Of a stretch of 64,000 nucleotides of DNA, positions 10,325 through 21,076 are shown in pieces. Each line of letters starts with the position of its first letter. The first letter of the stretch is position 1. The stretch is taken from assembly GCA_038380435.1 (NCBI GenBank), contig JAWZYU010000025.1, positions 31,844,707 through 31,908,706 of the forward strand, read 5' to 3'. The position numbers were made by a program, and so were the translations under genes. The stretch is from Ryuthela nishihirai (lineage: Eukaryota; Arthropoda; Arachnida; Araneae; Heptathelidae). The notes below the pieces were generated by a model. It worked only from the letters and a program-made list of their open reading frames with translations. It had not been told where the DNA came from and did no database searches.

Positions 10325-11264
10325 AATATAATATGATGATATTTACAACTGCATATAATGAAATGAAAAGTTTGCAATATATATCAAAATTTAGTTCTTA
10401 AATCTTAGTTCAGTATTTAAAAAGTTTGTGGTAGCTTTTAAGCTGGTAAATTTTAATATTAAAAATATTTAATTAAAAATTAAAAAAAAATAGTAAATTT
10501 AGCCATCATAACAATTGAAAGTTCTTAATATTTTCAAGCAATAACCTGGCTTTTGGATATAAAATTCTTGAATAAGTTTCAAACCTAGAGAATGAAGTAC
10601 CAGAATACAACTAAAGATGGTTGAAAACAAAACGAAAGGAAATATAGAAGCTTATTTTTCAAAATACATGTAAATTAAAAAATTTTTTAAATGTAAAAAT
10701 AAGTAGTTAGAATAGTCCAAGAAAATAATTTCAGGGAGGGTTCGAGAATTAATTTTCGGGTAGAGGATCTGAGAATAAGATTTGAGTAGGGTTCCCAATT
10801 ACTAAAATATTTCACAGAATAGCGAAAGTTAAAATGATATTCTATGGAATAAAAATTTATAGTGTTGTTTTTTTAATCTATCTTTAGTGTCGGACATACA
10901 CTATGGGGATAAAATAATCCAAAGACAATGTTTTGGATTTCAAAACAGGTAGACAAGTTTGAGATTTCGTATATGACAATGGTTTTTCGTGGGGGAAGGG
11001 TTCCCGGTCACCCCCCCCCCCCGGCACCCTTGGGTAAGTCTCTGGATGAAGAAGCGACTGTATGGATTATCATTAGCTGTAGAATTAACTCTTGTTAACG
11101 TACCGTTAATTTGAATTTGATGACCAGTCTACAGATCCATATGCTGCTCGGTATGTAAATGCATGAATATAATGCAGCATTGATTTGAGTTATAATGTTG
11201 CTAATGGTAGTCTGTAAATTTATGTTCGCTGTCTGTAATTGCGAATTTTATTCTTTTGAAACAG
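10325..11264. other. AT-rich stretch with RepD repeat
   Basis: No gene seen. Part of it (about 10,740-11,035) shares blocks with 37,836-38,020 (for example TTTTGGATTTCAAA, then AGGTAGACAAGTT or AGATAGATAAGTT) and ends in a poly-C run at about 11,012-11,025. I call this shared sequence RepD; its class is unknown. Confidence 0.5.
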
Positions 11265-11600
11265 CATCATCATCTATAATAATAAACGATGTCTGTCTGG
11301 CTTCAAAATATCACAGAGTATTTCTATTTGTTTCGAGTTGCAGTGCCGATTTCCAAGCCCAAATTTCGAAAAGGGACTTGCTACAAGCAAAACTTATTTA
11401 GCATGTTATGCTTACGGTAACCGAAGACTCTGTCAAATTCTTTGTTGCCATATGCAGCTCCCTAACTGTGAACGTAAGAGTCATAACAACGTGTAAAATC
11501 TGCCTCTGTTGCCAGATCCCCACATTGAAAATGTCATTATTGTTTTAAAGCGTGACGTTAAAGGTAAGAACTTGGTTTTTTTAACCCGACAAAGAGTTTG
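11265..11600 (+). mobile_element. Second Helitron-like copy, 5' part
   Basis: Begins TCTATAATAATAAACGATGTCTGTC and follows the same order of blocks as 9,653-10,000 (AGTTGCAGTGCC, AAAAGGGACTTGCTA, CATGTTATGCTTACGGT, TCTGTTGCCAGATCCCCACAT). The 3' hairpin/CTRR end was not found, so the right border is approximate. Confidence 0.5.
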
Positions 11601-12590
11601 AACAGGAGAAACCCGCTTACCACATTTGGGACCATTGGATCAAGTATCACAGGATCCACAAGGTACTGAAATCTGTGTAAACGAAAATAAAAATCTTGAT
11701 AATTTGCGTAGATACGAAACCACGGGTTATGGACGCGAAAGTTGATGTGGAGAACGGCGTGCCATTGTTTGTGTTGATTGTGTTGAATGAGTGTGGTAAG
11801 AGATTGCAGTTCAGCTAGCAAAAAATAGGTATACCGCAACGGGCGACTGAACGAGCGTATGGACCAATAGACGTATGTTTCTTTTTTTTTTCTTAGGTGA
11901 CGTCATTGGTGGATAAATTTTCGACTGCATATGATCCCTCTGGTACTATGATTGTCCCAAATTTGTTGTGGTGATCCTCCTTGTATGTTGCCTGAGTTGG
12001 GTTAACAAATCGAGTTACTGCCTGTTGTATGTAGGGATTAAAAAATTTAATAATTTATTAAAAATAAACCCACTGTTAGTGTCAGAAATTTCTAGGGTCG
12101 CTGCGGTCGCCAACCATGAATGTTACGGATTAGTACGTTATCGATGAAGTGGGCTGGTTTTGGAAGTTATGAACGGAGTAGTGAGCTATTGAGGTAAAAA
12201 TTATCAATGAACAGACATATTGAGGCAAACATTTTGAGGTATTTATTAGCTGGTGTCCAGTAATACGTTAATAAAGCCTAGTGATTGTAATATTTAGTCG
12301 CGGTGTTTTTTTATGAGCGAAATGGAAGTTCAGGAATTTGTGTTATTTGCATAATCTAATTGGATTCAAAAAAAAAACCCCCCAAAGCTAAATAATTCTT
12401 TAGACATTCTTTGGCTTTGTGCCAAATCGGAAACTGTTCTTTGTAAACAGAACTCCAGTGGGTGATATCATTTGTGGTTTCGATCATTTTTGCAGCAAAT
12501 TTAGAAGCTGTTGATATTTCCTGCTGAGTGCTAACAATGAGAAACACAATATTCAATTCAAGGCTTTCCGTTTTCGTTTGCTTTTCATTT
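11601..12590. other. No recognised feature
   Basis: Open frames here are short (at most 93 codons) and show no known motif. AT-rich patches occur around 12,030-12,070. Confidence 0.4.
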
Positions 12591-12604
12591 CCTGATATGT
12601 TTTA

Positions 12605-12923
12605 CCAGCTGGGTCAGTATTGAGATTTATCTCCGCAAAATTCCCCACCCTGCCCACGGTCAGTAGCACACACCGATGGGCTTGGAAAGGCCGCAGTCCG
12701 TCGGATGGGACGTTAAGCCATGGCCCCGTGTGCGGGAGAGCCATACGCTGTGCACGTTAAAGAACACGCTGGATGGCCTTGACGGGAGGCAACCATCTGT
12801 CCCCCAACAGCTGTTCCAGTGGGTCTCCTCCCCCAACCTTCTCTGAGCCTTTGGGGTCCTTGTGACCTGGCCATTTAGCCCATGGTGTGCAAAAAAGTGC
12901 CGTTCAGAGGTAAAACAACCCAA
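12605..12923 (+). repeat. SINE1 copy, 5'-truncated inside the tRNA head
   Basis: Begins at the end of the B-box (CAGCTGGGTCAG). The exact 14-bp TSD is CCTGATATGTTTTA, at 12,591-12,604 and 12,924-12,937. Truncation with an exact TSD is expected of target-primed reverse transcription. Confidence 0.95.
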
Positions 12924-13020
12924 CCTGATATGTTTTATTATTTATATTGATTTATTTGGCGGTTCCACTGAAATGTTACAATTAAGAGAGATTTTCGATC
13001 TCATTCAGAATACTTTGCTA

Positions 13021-13628
13021 TGCACCCTGGTGCGCAAGAGTAGAGTTACAACCCCATTTTATGTCAATAGGAAGTAATTTCCAAACTCTGCAGCTTCTAA
13101 AATAGGTTTTATTTTTTGGAAAAATGTGACTGAAGGTAAATTAAGGGTCTCAGTCTAAATAAATCTCAATTTTCAGTAGTAATAGCTGATATTTAAAGCG
13201 TTATGGATGCTGAATATTTAATATTCGTAATGTCCTGCTATCAAACTCATAAAATATCGACAAATATTGAGAGAATTGCTAACACAAACATCTAAAACAT
13301 ACACTTACTTTATTAAACGGTCCGAAACAATACTTATTATTTAAGTTTTATTTAATTTTGAGGTGAAATCTTATGATTGCAATTGCCATTGTTGTACAAT
13401 CTGTGATCAACTGTAGTGTTCGGATACTTTTTTGAACGACTGTATATCCAAACTTCCATAACGCTTCAAATACTTAACGAATATGAAATTTTGGATTTGA
13501 ATAGTTTGATTGAGATCGTTAATTTCACACATTTTACTGTAAAAGGCTTATTTCAGAAGTTACAGTTTGAAGTTAGTTTATTATTCACATAAAGTGGGGT
13601 TGTAATTTAACTTTTGTACACCAGTGTA
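13021..13628. mobile_element. Long-TIR palindromic DNA element
   Basis: About 90-100 bp at each end are imperfect inverted repeats: left CCCTGGTGCGCAAGAG...TTACAACCCCATTTTATG, right the reverse complement of CACTGGTGTACAAAAG...TTACAACCCCACTTTATG. There is no coding frame. Inside lies a scrap of the mariner-type MITE (about 13,402-13,443, TGTTCGGATACTTTTTTGAA). A related end lies at about 13,919-14,010. Confidence 0.65.
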
Positions 13629-13918
13629 GTTGGAAAAAAATTGCAGGATTTAGATGTTAGACATAAATTTTTGAGTGTCTCAATTTTGTTTTAAAACATT
13701 TATAAAACTTTTTTGTGTATATTTACAGTATTTAGCAGGAATAAATAAATTATAATTTTAGTTTCATATGCATTTCTCTCTCCCCTCCCCAGTCTTAATG
13801 TTAATTCATTCCATATTTTCTAGCTACGAGTTAGTAGCGCTTAGTAAGTTAGTGCTTTTCTGAACTGGCCCCACCAGTTTAGAAGAGCACGGCTGCCACT
13901 GAATATGTATCTATACAT

Positions 13919-14165
13919 ATACACTGGTTTCCATAAATTAAGGAACAACCCTATGTTATGTCATTGGGAAACTAACGTCGAAGCTATATAACTTCTAAAA
14001 TAAAGTTTTTTGTTTTGAAGAATGTGAATGCAGATAAAGATCTCCATCAATCTTGCTCAGAGGAAAAGCGACCCAACGCATATGTTTCTTCGCTGTTCTT
14101 AGCATTTTATTGCTTTGTAATCATCTTGTTTCATTCATACAGTATGCAGCAGTAGGGTCGCAATT
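13919..14165. repeat. Diverged relative of the long-TIR element
   Basis: CACTGGTTTCCATAAATTAAGG and GGGAAACTAACG...AACTTCTAAAATAAAG align with the arm of the 13.0-13.6 kb element. A right end with GGGTCGCAATTTAACT may pair with it. The borders are uncertain. Confidence 0.45.
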
Positions 14166-14190
14166 TAACTGAATTTCACCCTTCCTATAG

Positions 14191-14571
14191 AGGGCGGGGG
14201 TTGTTCAGTCGGTTGCACGCCACGCTCGTAATCTGTAGTTCCCAGGTTCGGGTCCCAGCTGAGTCAGCGTTGATATTTATCTCTGCAAAATTCCCCGCCC
14301 TGCCCACGGTCAGTAGGGGACACCGATGGTCTAGGAAAGGCCGTCGTCCGTCGAATGGGACGTTATGCCGTAGTCCCCTGTACGGGAGAGCCATAACCTA
14401 AGCATGTTAAAGAATACGCTGGGTGGCCTTGACGGTAGGCTCCATCTGTCTCCCAACAGCCGTTCCAGTGGATTCCCTCCCCCAACCTTCTCTGAGCCTT
14501 CGGGTCCATGTGACCTTGCCATTTAGCACATGGTGTGCAAAAAAAGTGCCGCTCAGAGGTAAAACAACCCT
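14191..14571 (+). repeat. SINE1 copy, full length
   Basis: Head with a changed A-box (TTGTTCAGTCGG) and an intact B-box-like GGTTCGGGTCC. I did not find a convincing TSD. Diverged, probably older. Confidence 0.9.
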
Positions 14572-14579
14572 CCCGAATT

Positions 14580-15394
14580 GTACCAGACTTGCGAAGTCGG
14601 CAACTCACTCATGAGATACGGTAGCTTTCTCTATAAACATATTTGTAAAGCTATGACAACTTATTGAAAGATTAATTGAATTTACTTTTTTCAAATCACC
14701 ATTTATCTTGCTTGAGCAATTGTCCAACTAATTCTTAATATGCTCGTAGAATAGAAAAGAAAAATGGCTTCTTTCTGCAATGGCACACCCAGAAAGTTCT
14801 AATGCGGCTTAGGAGGAATTGACATGTTTCAGTCTTGCATTCGTATTTTCGGCACGATGGAACCCCTGTTTCTCTACGACTCTCTTTAGAAAATATAACG
14901 AGTTATTGCTGCCATTGTGAAATTCCACTAGCTGAAACTAGAGGTCCTGGTAGTTAGATGCCGGCCATCTCGGTGATTCACTGCCATTGGTTGATTGAGT
15001 CACGTGGTTTATGGGCGTCATGTTTTGTCGAACCGTGAGACGAAAGCCTATGAGTTAATGTGTGTATCAACTTAAAACTTCTCAGTTGTTATAGTTTTAT
15101 ACATTTTTTCCACTTTATTTTTTGTCTATTAAAGCTGTAATATTTTATGAATGCCTCACTACGCTGTATTTGGGTGTAAAAATTTCACTCAAACAAATAA
15201 ATTAATGAATATTTATGTCGGAGAAACTCCATCAGAAGACGGCAATCGTCTGCAAAAGTAAAATGAGCTAACTAAAAACAAACATATAATTTCTTTTATG
15301 GTTCGTTTGAAAAACGAGCTAATGTTTTCACTTTGAGCTAATGTTTTCACTTTGTCGTGTGCCTATACCAATATTTGTTCTTCTGTCTGTCTGT
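14580..15394. other. Unique stretch containing RepE
   Basis: About 14,605-14,720 shares order and sequence with 17,865-17,985 (GAGATACGGTAGCTTTCTCT against AGGATACAATAGCTTCCTCT, then ATTTATCTTG in both). I call this RepE, an unclassified diverged repeat. A GTCTGTCTGTCTCTCTG patch lies at 15,387-15,403. No gene was recognised. Confidence 0.45.
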
Positions 15395-15730
15395 CTCTCT
15401 GTTTACTATTGTCTGTTCGTCTATAGACAACATTTTTTTTACTTTTAGTGCTAAATGAAAAATTCTTTCGGGCTGGATAGGTGTCGAACAAATATTGTGA
15501 TTCGCAATTTTGAAAAAAAATCAATGGCTTTAATAGCGCCCTCTAGCGATGGGAAAAGATGGAAATGCTGAAATTTCAAACGAATATTACAAACAAATTT
15601 GTACTGGAAATCTGAAATTTTGGTAGTAGAGTGTTATGGTCAGGAGCTTTACAATGGCAACAAGGCTTTGCCGTCTTAGCCAAAAGGTGGTACGAAAATA
15701 AAATTTTGTTTTTTAAAAGATAAACAAAGC
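15395..15730 (-). repeat. RepC copy, reversed
   Basis: Blocks GGGCTGGATAGGTGTCGAAC, GCGCCCTCTAGCG and GAAATTTTGGTAGTAGAGTG are reverse complements of RepC blocks. A short self-complementary piece (TTGTCT...AGACAA) lies at its end near 15,409-15,433, as in other RepC copies. Confidence 0.55.
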
Positions 15731-15854
15731 AATATATATATTTTGCTTTACAGGCACTAAAAAATTAGTAATGATTTAAACAATATTTGATAATCTCAGC
15801 GTTACCTGTAGACGTTTAAACGTCTATAAATCAATAAATGTTTTTTGTGAAAAA

Positions 15855-15930
15855 TGCCAGCGTTAGTTCAACAGGTTAGAATGCTCTGACATGTTTCTGG
15901 AGAGATGCGGGTTCGAATCCCGTATGTCGG
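15855..15930 (+). repeat. tRNA-like sequence, probably a SINE head or tRNA relic
   Basis: A B-box GGGTTCGAATCCC sits in a closed T-arm, the acceptor ends GCC/GGC can pair in part, and the A-box region is TTAGTTCAACAGG. The anticodon arm does not fold cleanly, so a working tRNA is unlikely. Confidence 0.4.
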
Positions 15931-15959
15931 CGAAATTTCTTTCCACAAAAATATTAATA

Positions 15960-16245
15960 TTTACGTTTTTCGAATCCCCATCAGTGGAATTTCCAGCGTT
16001 AGAAAGTGCTAAAGACGGTATATAAAAACTCGAAAGGCGACCTCTAGCGTCGGAAAAAAGCTGTAAAATACCAAATCTTTAAATAAATATTGTGAATTAT
16101 CTATCTTTGCTTCAAACTTAAATTTTTGGTCATAGAGTGTAATGTTCAAGTGGTTTATCCTAATAGTAATGATTTGTCCCGTTGGTAAAATACAACTTTT
16201 CTGCTTTAAGAGATAAAATAAAAAACTTTTTTTGCACATTACAGG
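15960..16245 (-). repeat. RepC-related copy, reversed and diverged
   Basis: Shares with the 15.4 kb copy the order CCTCTAGCG, AATAAATATTGTGAATTAT, AAATTTTTGGTCATAGAGTG and TTGGTAAAATAC. The match is weaker than for the other copies. Confidence 0.45.
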
Positions 16246-16432
16246 TACTAATAAAATATCAATATTTTATTTTCTCAATTATACAGTAGTTCGAATTTCC
16301 ACTGTCAGAGGGTACTGAAAGTGTAAAATAACTAGAAGAACGCATATCCCCTCTGGCGCATATGGGAATCTCATTTTCAACCAGAATGAAGTTCTTCCTT
16401 TGCCAGCTTTTTCACTCGTTAAAAGTTTTAAT

Positions 16433-16558
16433 TATGGATGTTCTTGTTGTTTTACTGATGAGGTCCTGCCATCCTCATGGACCTCCTACTACGGCGTATA
16501 AATTGACGGGCTCCTGTCAAACCTCTGTACAAGCAGCTGCTTGAGGGATTATTTATTT
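16433..16558 (+). repeat. SINE2 copy lacking the tRNA head
   Basis: Body from ATGGATGTTCTTGTTG to AGCAGCTGCTTGAGGGATTA, then an ATTTATTTATTTTTT tail. 5'-truncated. Confidence 0.85.
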
Positions 16559-16924
16559 ATTTTTTAATATACGATGGGGGGAAATGCACATAGCAGTATT
16601 TTATTAGTATAAAACATAAAAAGTATTTGCTTTTTAGTTTTTAAATTTTAAAAGTTGCTTTTCTCTCGCTACTCTGAAAATAGTGGGCAGATCATTGCTA
16701 TCAGTGAAATTTCTACCATAACAGAATTGTACACGACAAAATTTTTACGATGAGCAGATCACTTAAAACATTCGTTAAAAGTTTTGCAGTTTCGATATTT
16801 AGTGATCTCTAATGATATAAATTAAAACTACCTTTGAAAATGCGAATTACATTTCATTAGTAAACAACTAAAAAAGAGATTTCCAATTATCTCTTAAAAC
16901 AAAACCGTTCCGTTTTTTACCTAC

Positions 16925-17225
16925 CTTCGGCTTACGATCAACTCATTGTTGTCAACGGAATTTTCAAGACTGTCACATTCCACCACCAAAATTTCAAAAT
17001 TTTACCATAACTACATCGTTTGCAATATTCTTTTTTAAATTTTGAGGTTTTTAAATTTTTTCCACCGTTAGAGGCGCAATTTTAGCTTTTGGGAAATTCG
17101 GAAAATGCAAATTGTAATATTTCATCAATACCTGTCCAACCCAAAAAGAATTTTTAATTTATCTCTAAAAACACTACTCGGTGAAAAAAAAAAAGTTCTG
17201 TTAAAAAAAAAAAGTTGCATTCACC
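16925..17225 (+). repeat. RepC copy 2
   Basis: Matches the 1.2-1.5 kb copy: CACCACCAAAATTTC, CTACATCGTTTGCAATATTC, TCCACCGTTAGAGG, CATCAATACCTGTCCAAC, AATTTATCTCTAAAAACAC. It lies directly before copy 3, so the two form a tandem pair. Confidence 0.65.
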
Positions 17226-17239
17226 TCCCCCCCCTGGAT

Positions 17240-17562
17240 CTAAAGGGTCAAGTGATTGTTGCCAATGGTAACTTCGTAACCTTCACATTTCAACACCAAA
17301 ATTTCTAACTTCTAATATAACTGCATCGTTTGGAATATTTGTTTGATATTTTGGAATCTTTAACTTTTTCCACCGTTAGAGGGCGCAGTTATAAATTTCA
17401 GGATATTCGAAAAATGCAAATCGTAATACATCATTAATATCCATCTGACACAAAAATAATTTTTTATTTATCTGTATAAATAAAAAAGTTCGATGTCTAC
17501 AGAAGGACAGACAACAAAATTTTAGGGCTTTTTCTAAAAAAAAAAGCCCTAAAATTACCTTT
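17240..17562 (+). repeat. RepC copy 3, with terminal hairpin
   Basis: The same blocks again (CACCAAAATTTCTAAC, CCACCGTTAGAGGGCGC, TATCTGTATAAATAAAAAAG). It ends in a perfect hairpin at about 17,518-17,560 with arms TTTTAGGGCTTTTT and AAAAAGCCCTAAAA. Confidence 0.65.
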
Positions 17563-18069
17563 TCTTTTTTTAGATGTTTTATAAAGTGCTTCCAGTCATG
17601 AACATTGAAATCTGTATGAAATATTACCCTACCCTTTTCCAGAATCCATAAGTACCCTACGATATTATTCAGCTATGCACGCTAAACAATCCGAGCTACG
17701 ACAAAACATGGCGTCCAATTTTGAGATGGCCAACTTCAACCTATATAGGGCCTCTAGCTGAAACCAGACACCCCATTAAATATGGATGACGTGTCACTTT
17801 GCAGACAACACAAGATTCATACCGAAAATGAAGTTTCGCAACTAATTGTCCTTGTATGACAACTGAAAAAATCTCGTATAGGATACAATAGCTTCCTCTG
17901 TCCACAGATTTGTGAAATTATGGCGACTTATTTAAATAATTTTAATGAAATGAAGTCATTCAAATTAACATTTATCTTGATCGTTCATTTGGTATGAAGA
18001 ACTCAGACAATAATAGTGATTTTGATTCCGTGTTTGGTAAAAAAAAATTATGTTTTTAGTATTAATAAT
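17563..18069. other. Unrecognised, contains a RepE copy
   Basis: RepE homology at about 17,865-17,985 (see 14.6 kb). Otherwise nothing recognised. No open frame with a known motif. Confidence 0.4.
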
Positions 18070-18263
18070 AAATACCCCCTCAAGCAACTGCTTGCCACAG
18101 AGGTCTGACAGGAGCCTGTCAGTTTATATGCCACAGTAGAAGATCTGAGAGAATGGCAGGACCTCAGCAGAAAACAACACGAACATCCATGCCTTATCCG
18201 GGGCTCGAACCCAGGTCACGTAGATCAGTAGCCAAGCGCTCTAACCACTCTGCCACGGGACGG
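18070..18263 (-). repeat. SINE2 copy, full length
   Basis: On the minus strand it starts with the tRNA-like head (A-box TGGCAGAGTGGTTAGAGCG, B-box GGGTTCGAGCCCCGG), then AAGGCATGGATGTTCGTG, TCTGCTGAGGTCCTGCC, and ends GGCAAGCAGTTGCTTGAGGG with a GTATTTATT tail. This is the best view of SINE2 structure in the window (about 190 bp). Confidence 0.93.
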
Positions 18264-18892
18264 TTTTTTTTTTAATATTACTGTAAAATAAATATAGAAA
18301 CAATCGTGGTAACTTGAATTATCATGAACGAAATTTGAAAGGCAGCAAAATTGATATCTGTGTTTTTTCACAAGGGGAAATTTTTTTGAGAGTGTTAAAA
18401 ATTATTTCGTGAAACAGCTTTAATCTTTGTTTTCTTGAATGTCTTCAATGGGGGATATTTAGGAAGTCTAAGTTATATTTTCTAGACATAGTCTAATCTG
18501 GAGACATTTCATCCCTGAGATTATCAGATTTAGCGGATAATATTCCGGGAGAAAAATTGTTCTTAATACGCGATAAACATATATTTAAAAAAATTCGCGA
18601 AAACGCAAACCATCATATTTCGTTGATTATTTTTACGTTCAATAAGCTGCTCTTAGTACGCTTTAGTCCTTAAAATTATTATTTAGTCAATTTTAGAGAT
18701 AATGGACTATTAAAGCTATAGGGCAGTTTAAAGGTAGACACGTGCATTGTCTAAATACGTGGTTATAAATACCTATAGACACTGTTTTAAAATATTGCCA
18801 AAATCCAGTTCTGTAGAGTAGAGTTGTTCCCAGATATCCAGTTGGAGGATTTTTTGTTTTCATGTTCATCATAGCACTTTTTAGTTCTTGAT
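18264..18892. other. No recognised feature
   Basis: AT-rich, no known motif and no repeat match noticed. Confidence 0.45.
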
Positions 18893-18935
18893 TCACCGTG
18901 TAGTATAGGTTCACTATCACATATAGTGTGTAGTA
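18893..18935. repeat. 30-bp satellite, left remnant
   Basis: One and a half monomers (GTAGTATAGGTTCACTATC, CATATAGTGTGTAGTA) lie immediately left of the RTE fragment. They match the array that resumes at 19,611, so the RTE piece sits inside the array. Confidence 0.9.
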
Positions 18936-19610
18936 ATTGGTCAGGCAGGCTGTGATTCAGTAAATCTGAATGGTTGCAGTCTTGAGCAGGTGTCACAGTT
19001 TAATTATCTTGGAAGCTATGTAACAGCTAATGGTGATGTGCGGCATGAGATTAACAGACGAATAGGGATTGCTGCCGGGACTTTTAAGAATCTATGGAGA
19101 GTGTGGAGAAATAGGCGTATACACCTAAAGACTAAAATTAGACTGTATAATAGTTTGGTTCTTTCTAGGGTTAGTTATGGTAGTGAAACTTGGACACTTT
19201 GTAAACAAGATAACAGGAAACTAGATGCTTTTGATTACAGATGCTTACGCAGTATCTTGGGCATTAGGTGGTTCAACTTTGTAACTAATGATGAGGTTAG
19301 GCAAAGAAGTTTGCAACCTCCTTTAAGCAGCATATTGTGCAGAGAGAGACTCCGTTGGTTTGGCCATGTTGCCCGTATGAATAATTATAGATTGGCGAAT
19401 AGGGTCATGAACAGTGTGCCTAAAGGCCTCAGAAAGAAGGGGAGACCTAGGATGCGGTGGGCAGACAATGTCAAACAGGACCTTGTTAGAATTGGTGTGC
19501 AGTGGCCAGATGCAGTAGATGTAGCTCAGGATAGACTTGCTTGGAGAACTAAATTGCACGGTCTGGTTGGACCTCCGTAGCCCATGGCTGCTTGAGGATG
19601 ATGATAATGA
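18936..19610 (+). mobile_element. RTE-type LINE, 3' end fragment
   Basis: Carries only the C-terminal part of the RTE polyprotein and the 3' end CCATGGCTGCTTGAGG with a GATGATGATAATGATGAT tail. The open frame at 18,990-19,577 encodes the region with SYGSETWTLCKQDN and RLRWFGHVARMNNYRLANRV, typical of the C-terminus of RTE-like elements. The left satellite flank joined to the right one restores a normal monomer (GTAGTA next to TAGGTTCAC), so no long TSD is visible. Confidence 0.92.
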
Positions 19611-20096
19611 TGATGATAGGTTCACTATCACATATAGTGTGTAATATATGTTCGCTATCACATATAGTGTGTAATATAGGTTCGCTATCACATATAGTGT
19701 GTAGTATAGGTTCGCTATCACATATAGTGTGTAGTATAGGTTCGCTATCACGTATAATGTGTAGTATAGGTTCGCTATCACATGTAGTGTGTAGTATAGG
19801 TTCGCTATCCCATATAATGTGTAGTATAGGTTCGCTATCCCATATAGTGTGTAGTATAGGTTCACTATCACATATAGTGTGTAGTATAAGTTCGCTATCA
19901 CATATAGTGTGTAGTATAGGTTCACTATCACATGTAGTGTGTAGTATAGGTTCACTATCATATATAGTGTGTAGTATAGGTTCACTATCACATATAGTGT
20001 GTAGTATAGGTTCACTATCATATATAGGGTGTAGTATAGGTTCACTATCATATATAGTGTGTAATCATATCATATATATAGGTTCACTATCATATA
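19611..20096. repeat. 30-bp satellite array, left block
   Basis: About 16 monomers of TATAGGTTCGCTATCACATA plus TAGTGTGTAG. Each contains the inverted repeat CACTAT...ATAGTG. The 30-bp period and absence of stops give spurious decapeptide-repeat frames on both strands (about 195 and 242 codons). Early monomers have CGCTATC and later ones CACTATC, so variants are clustered. Confidence 0.95.
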
Positions 20097-21076
20097 CAGT
20101 ACTGTACAAATTAGTTGGGACAATAGGAAAATGCAGTAACAAAAACTCAACTAAAATATTTATTTGTTTAATAGTGTAGTTAATAGTGAATGTGACCCCC
20201 CTTAGCTTTAATTACTTCTTCCACCATCTCAACCATTGATGCCACTAGCTTTCCACACATCGCCTTCACTTGAGGGTCGTGGTACCACACTTTCATGACA
20301 CTTTCTAATCATTTTGGTTTTCGTCGTGCAATCCATCTTAGATATGCGCGCTTTAATAATGGCCCACAAATTTCAATACCTTCAAATATTGCTGGGTAAA
20401 GAAGCTCTTAGCAAGCTTAGAATTGTGGCATGGAGCCAGATCCTGTTGAAATATCCCATCGCCGTTAGGAAACAGCCTCTGCAGTGTTGGGATCATTTTT
20501 GCCTCCAGAACGCCTATGCACTTTTTGCTGTCCATCATTCCTTCAATGGGGTGAAGCGTCTGTGGCCCAGAAGCTGCGAAACATCCCCAAAACATGACCT
20601 TGAGTGGGTGTTTAGGGGATTGCTGGATGTGGCCGGATCGAAAAGGTTGTCCAGGTGAGCGGCGGACGAAATTTGGCCTGTAGCCATGCACCTCAAAGTG
20701 GGTTTCGTCGAAAAATATCACTTTTTCCCAATTCTCCACAGTCCAGTCTCGATTTTTTTTTGCCCAGGATAGCCTTTTTTGCTTCATAGCTGGTGTCAAA
20801 AGCTGCTTTTTGGAGGGGCGTGGAGCCCGGCGGCCACAATCCAGAAGGCGACGACGTACGGTGGAAGCATCTATATTAACCCCATGAGACGCAATCTTCC
20901 TTTTAATGTCTCCACTGATCTTCTTCGGATCTATGATACTAATTCTTCGAATTAGACTGTCATCTCTAAGGGTGGTTTTCTTTTTCTTCCACAATGTCCT
21001 TTACAGGACATGTCCACGGACCCTGTGTCCTTATGAAGCTTCATGATGCTTCTCCCAACTAATTCGCACAGTACTG
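20097..21076 (-). mobile_element. Tc1-type mariner, defective, in the satellite
   Basis: About 24-bp terminal inverted repeats begin CAGTACTGT and contain AATTAGTTGGGA at both ends with two mismatches. The element is flanked by TA (20,095-20,096 and 21,077-21,078). Removing the element and one TA restores the satellite monomer (ATCATATATAGTGTG). It is about 980 bp, short for an intact Tc1 element. Confidence 0.93.
20128..20994 (-). pseudogene. Tc1-family transposase, N-truncated, lacking the third catalytic residue
   Basis: Cut-and-paste transposase acting on the element's inverted repeats in the nucleus. From 20,994 to 20,353 the frame has the end of the helix-turn-helix region and the catalytic motifs VIFFDETHFEVHG (first Asp) and IFQQDLAPCHNSK (second Asp). 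The frame then passes from YLKVLK straight to the sequence that normally follows the PGNSPDLNPIENLW block. A deletion has removed that block, including the third acidic residue, and shifts the frame. Downstream, other frames encode ARISKMDCTTKTKM and the usual C-terminus (KAKGGHIHY) ending near 20,180. Not functional. Confidence 0.88.

Noticed and set aside
15855..15930. A functional tRNA gene
   Set aside because: The T-arm is good, but the anticodon arm does not fold and the acceptor stem has a mismatch and wobble pairs.
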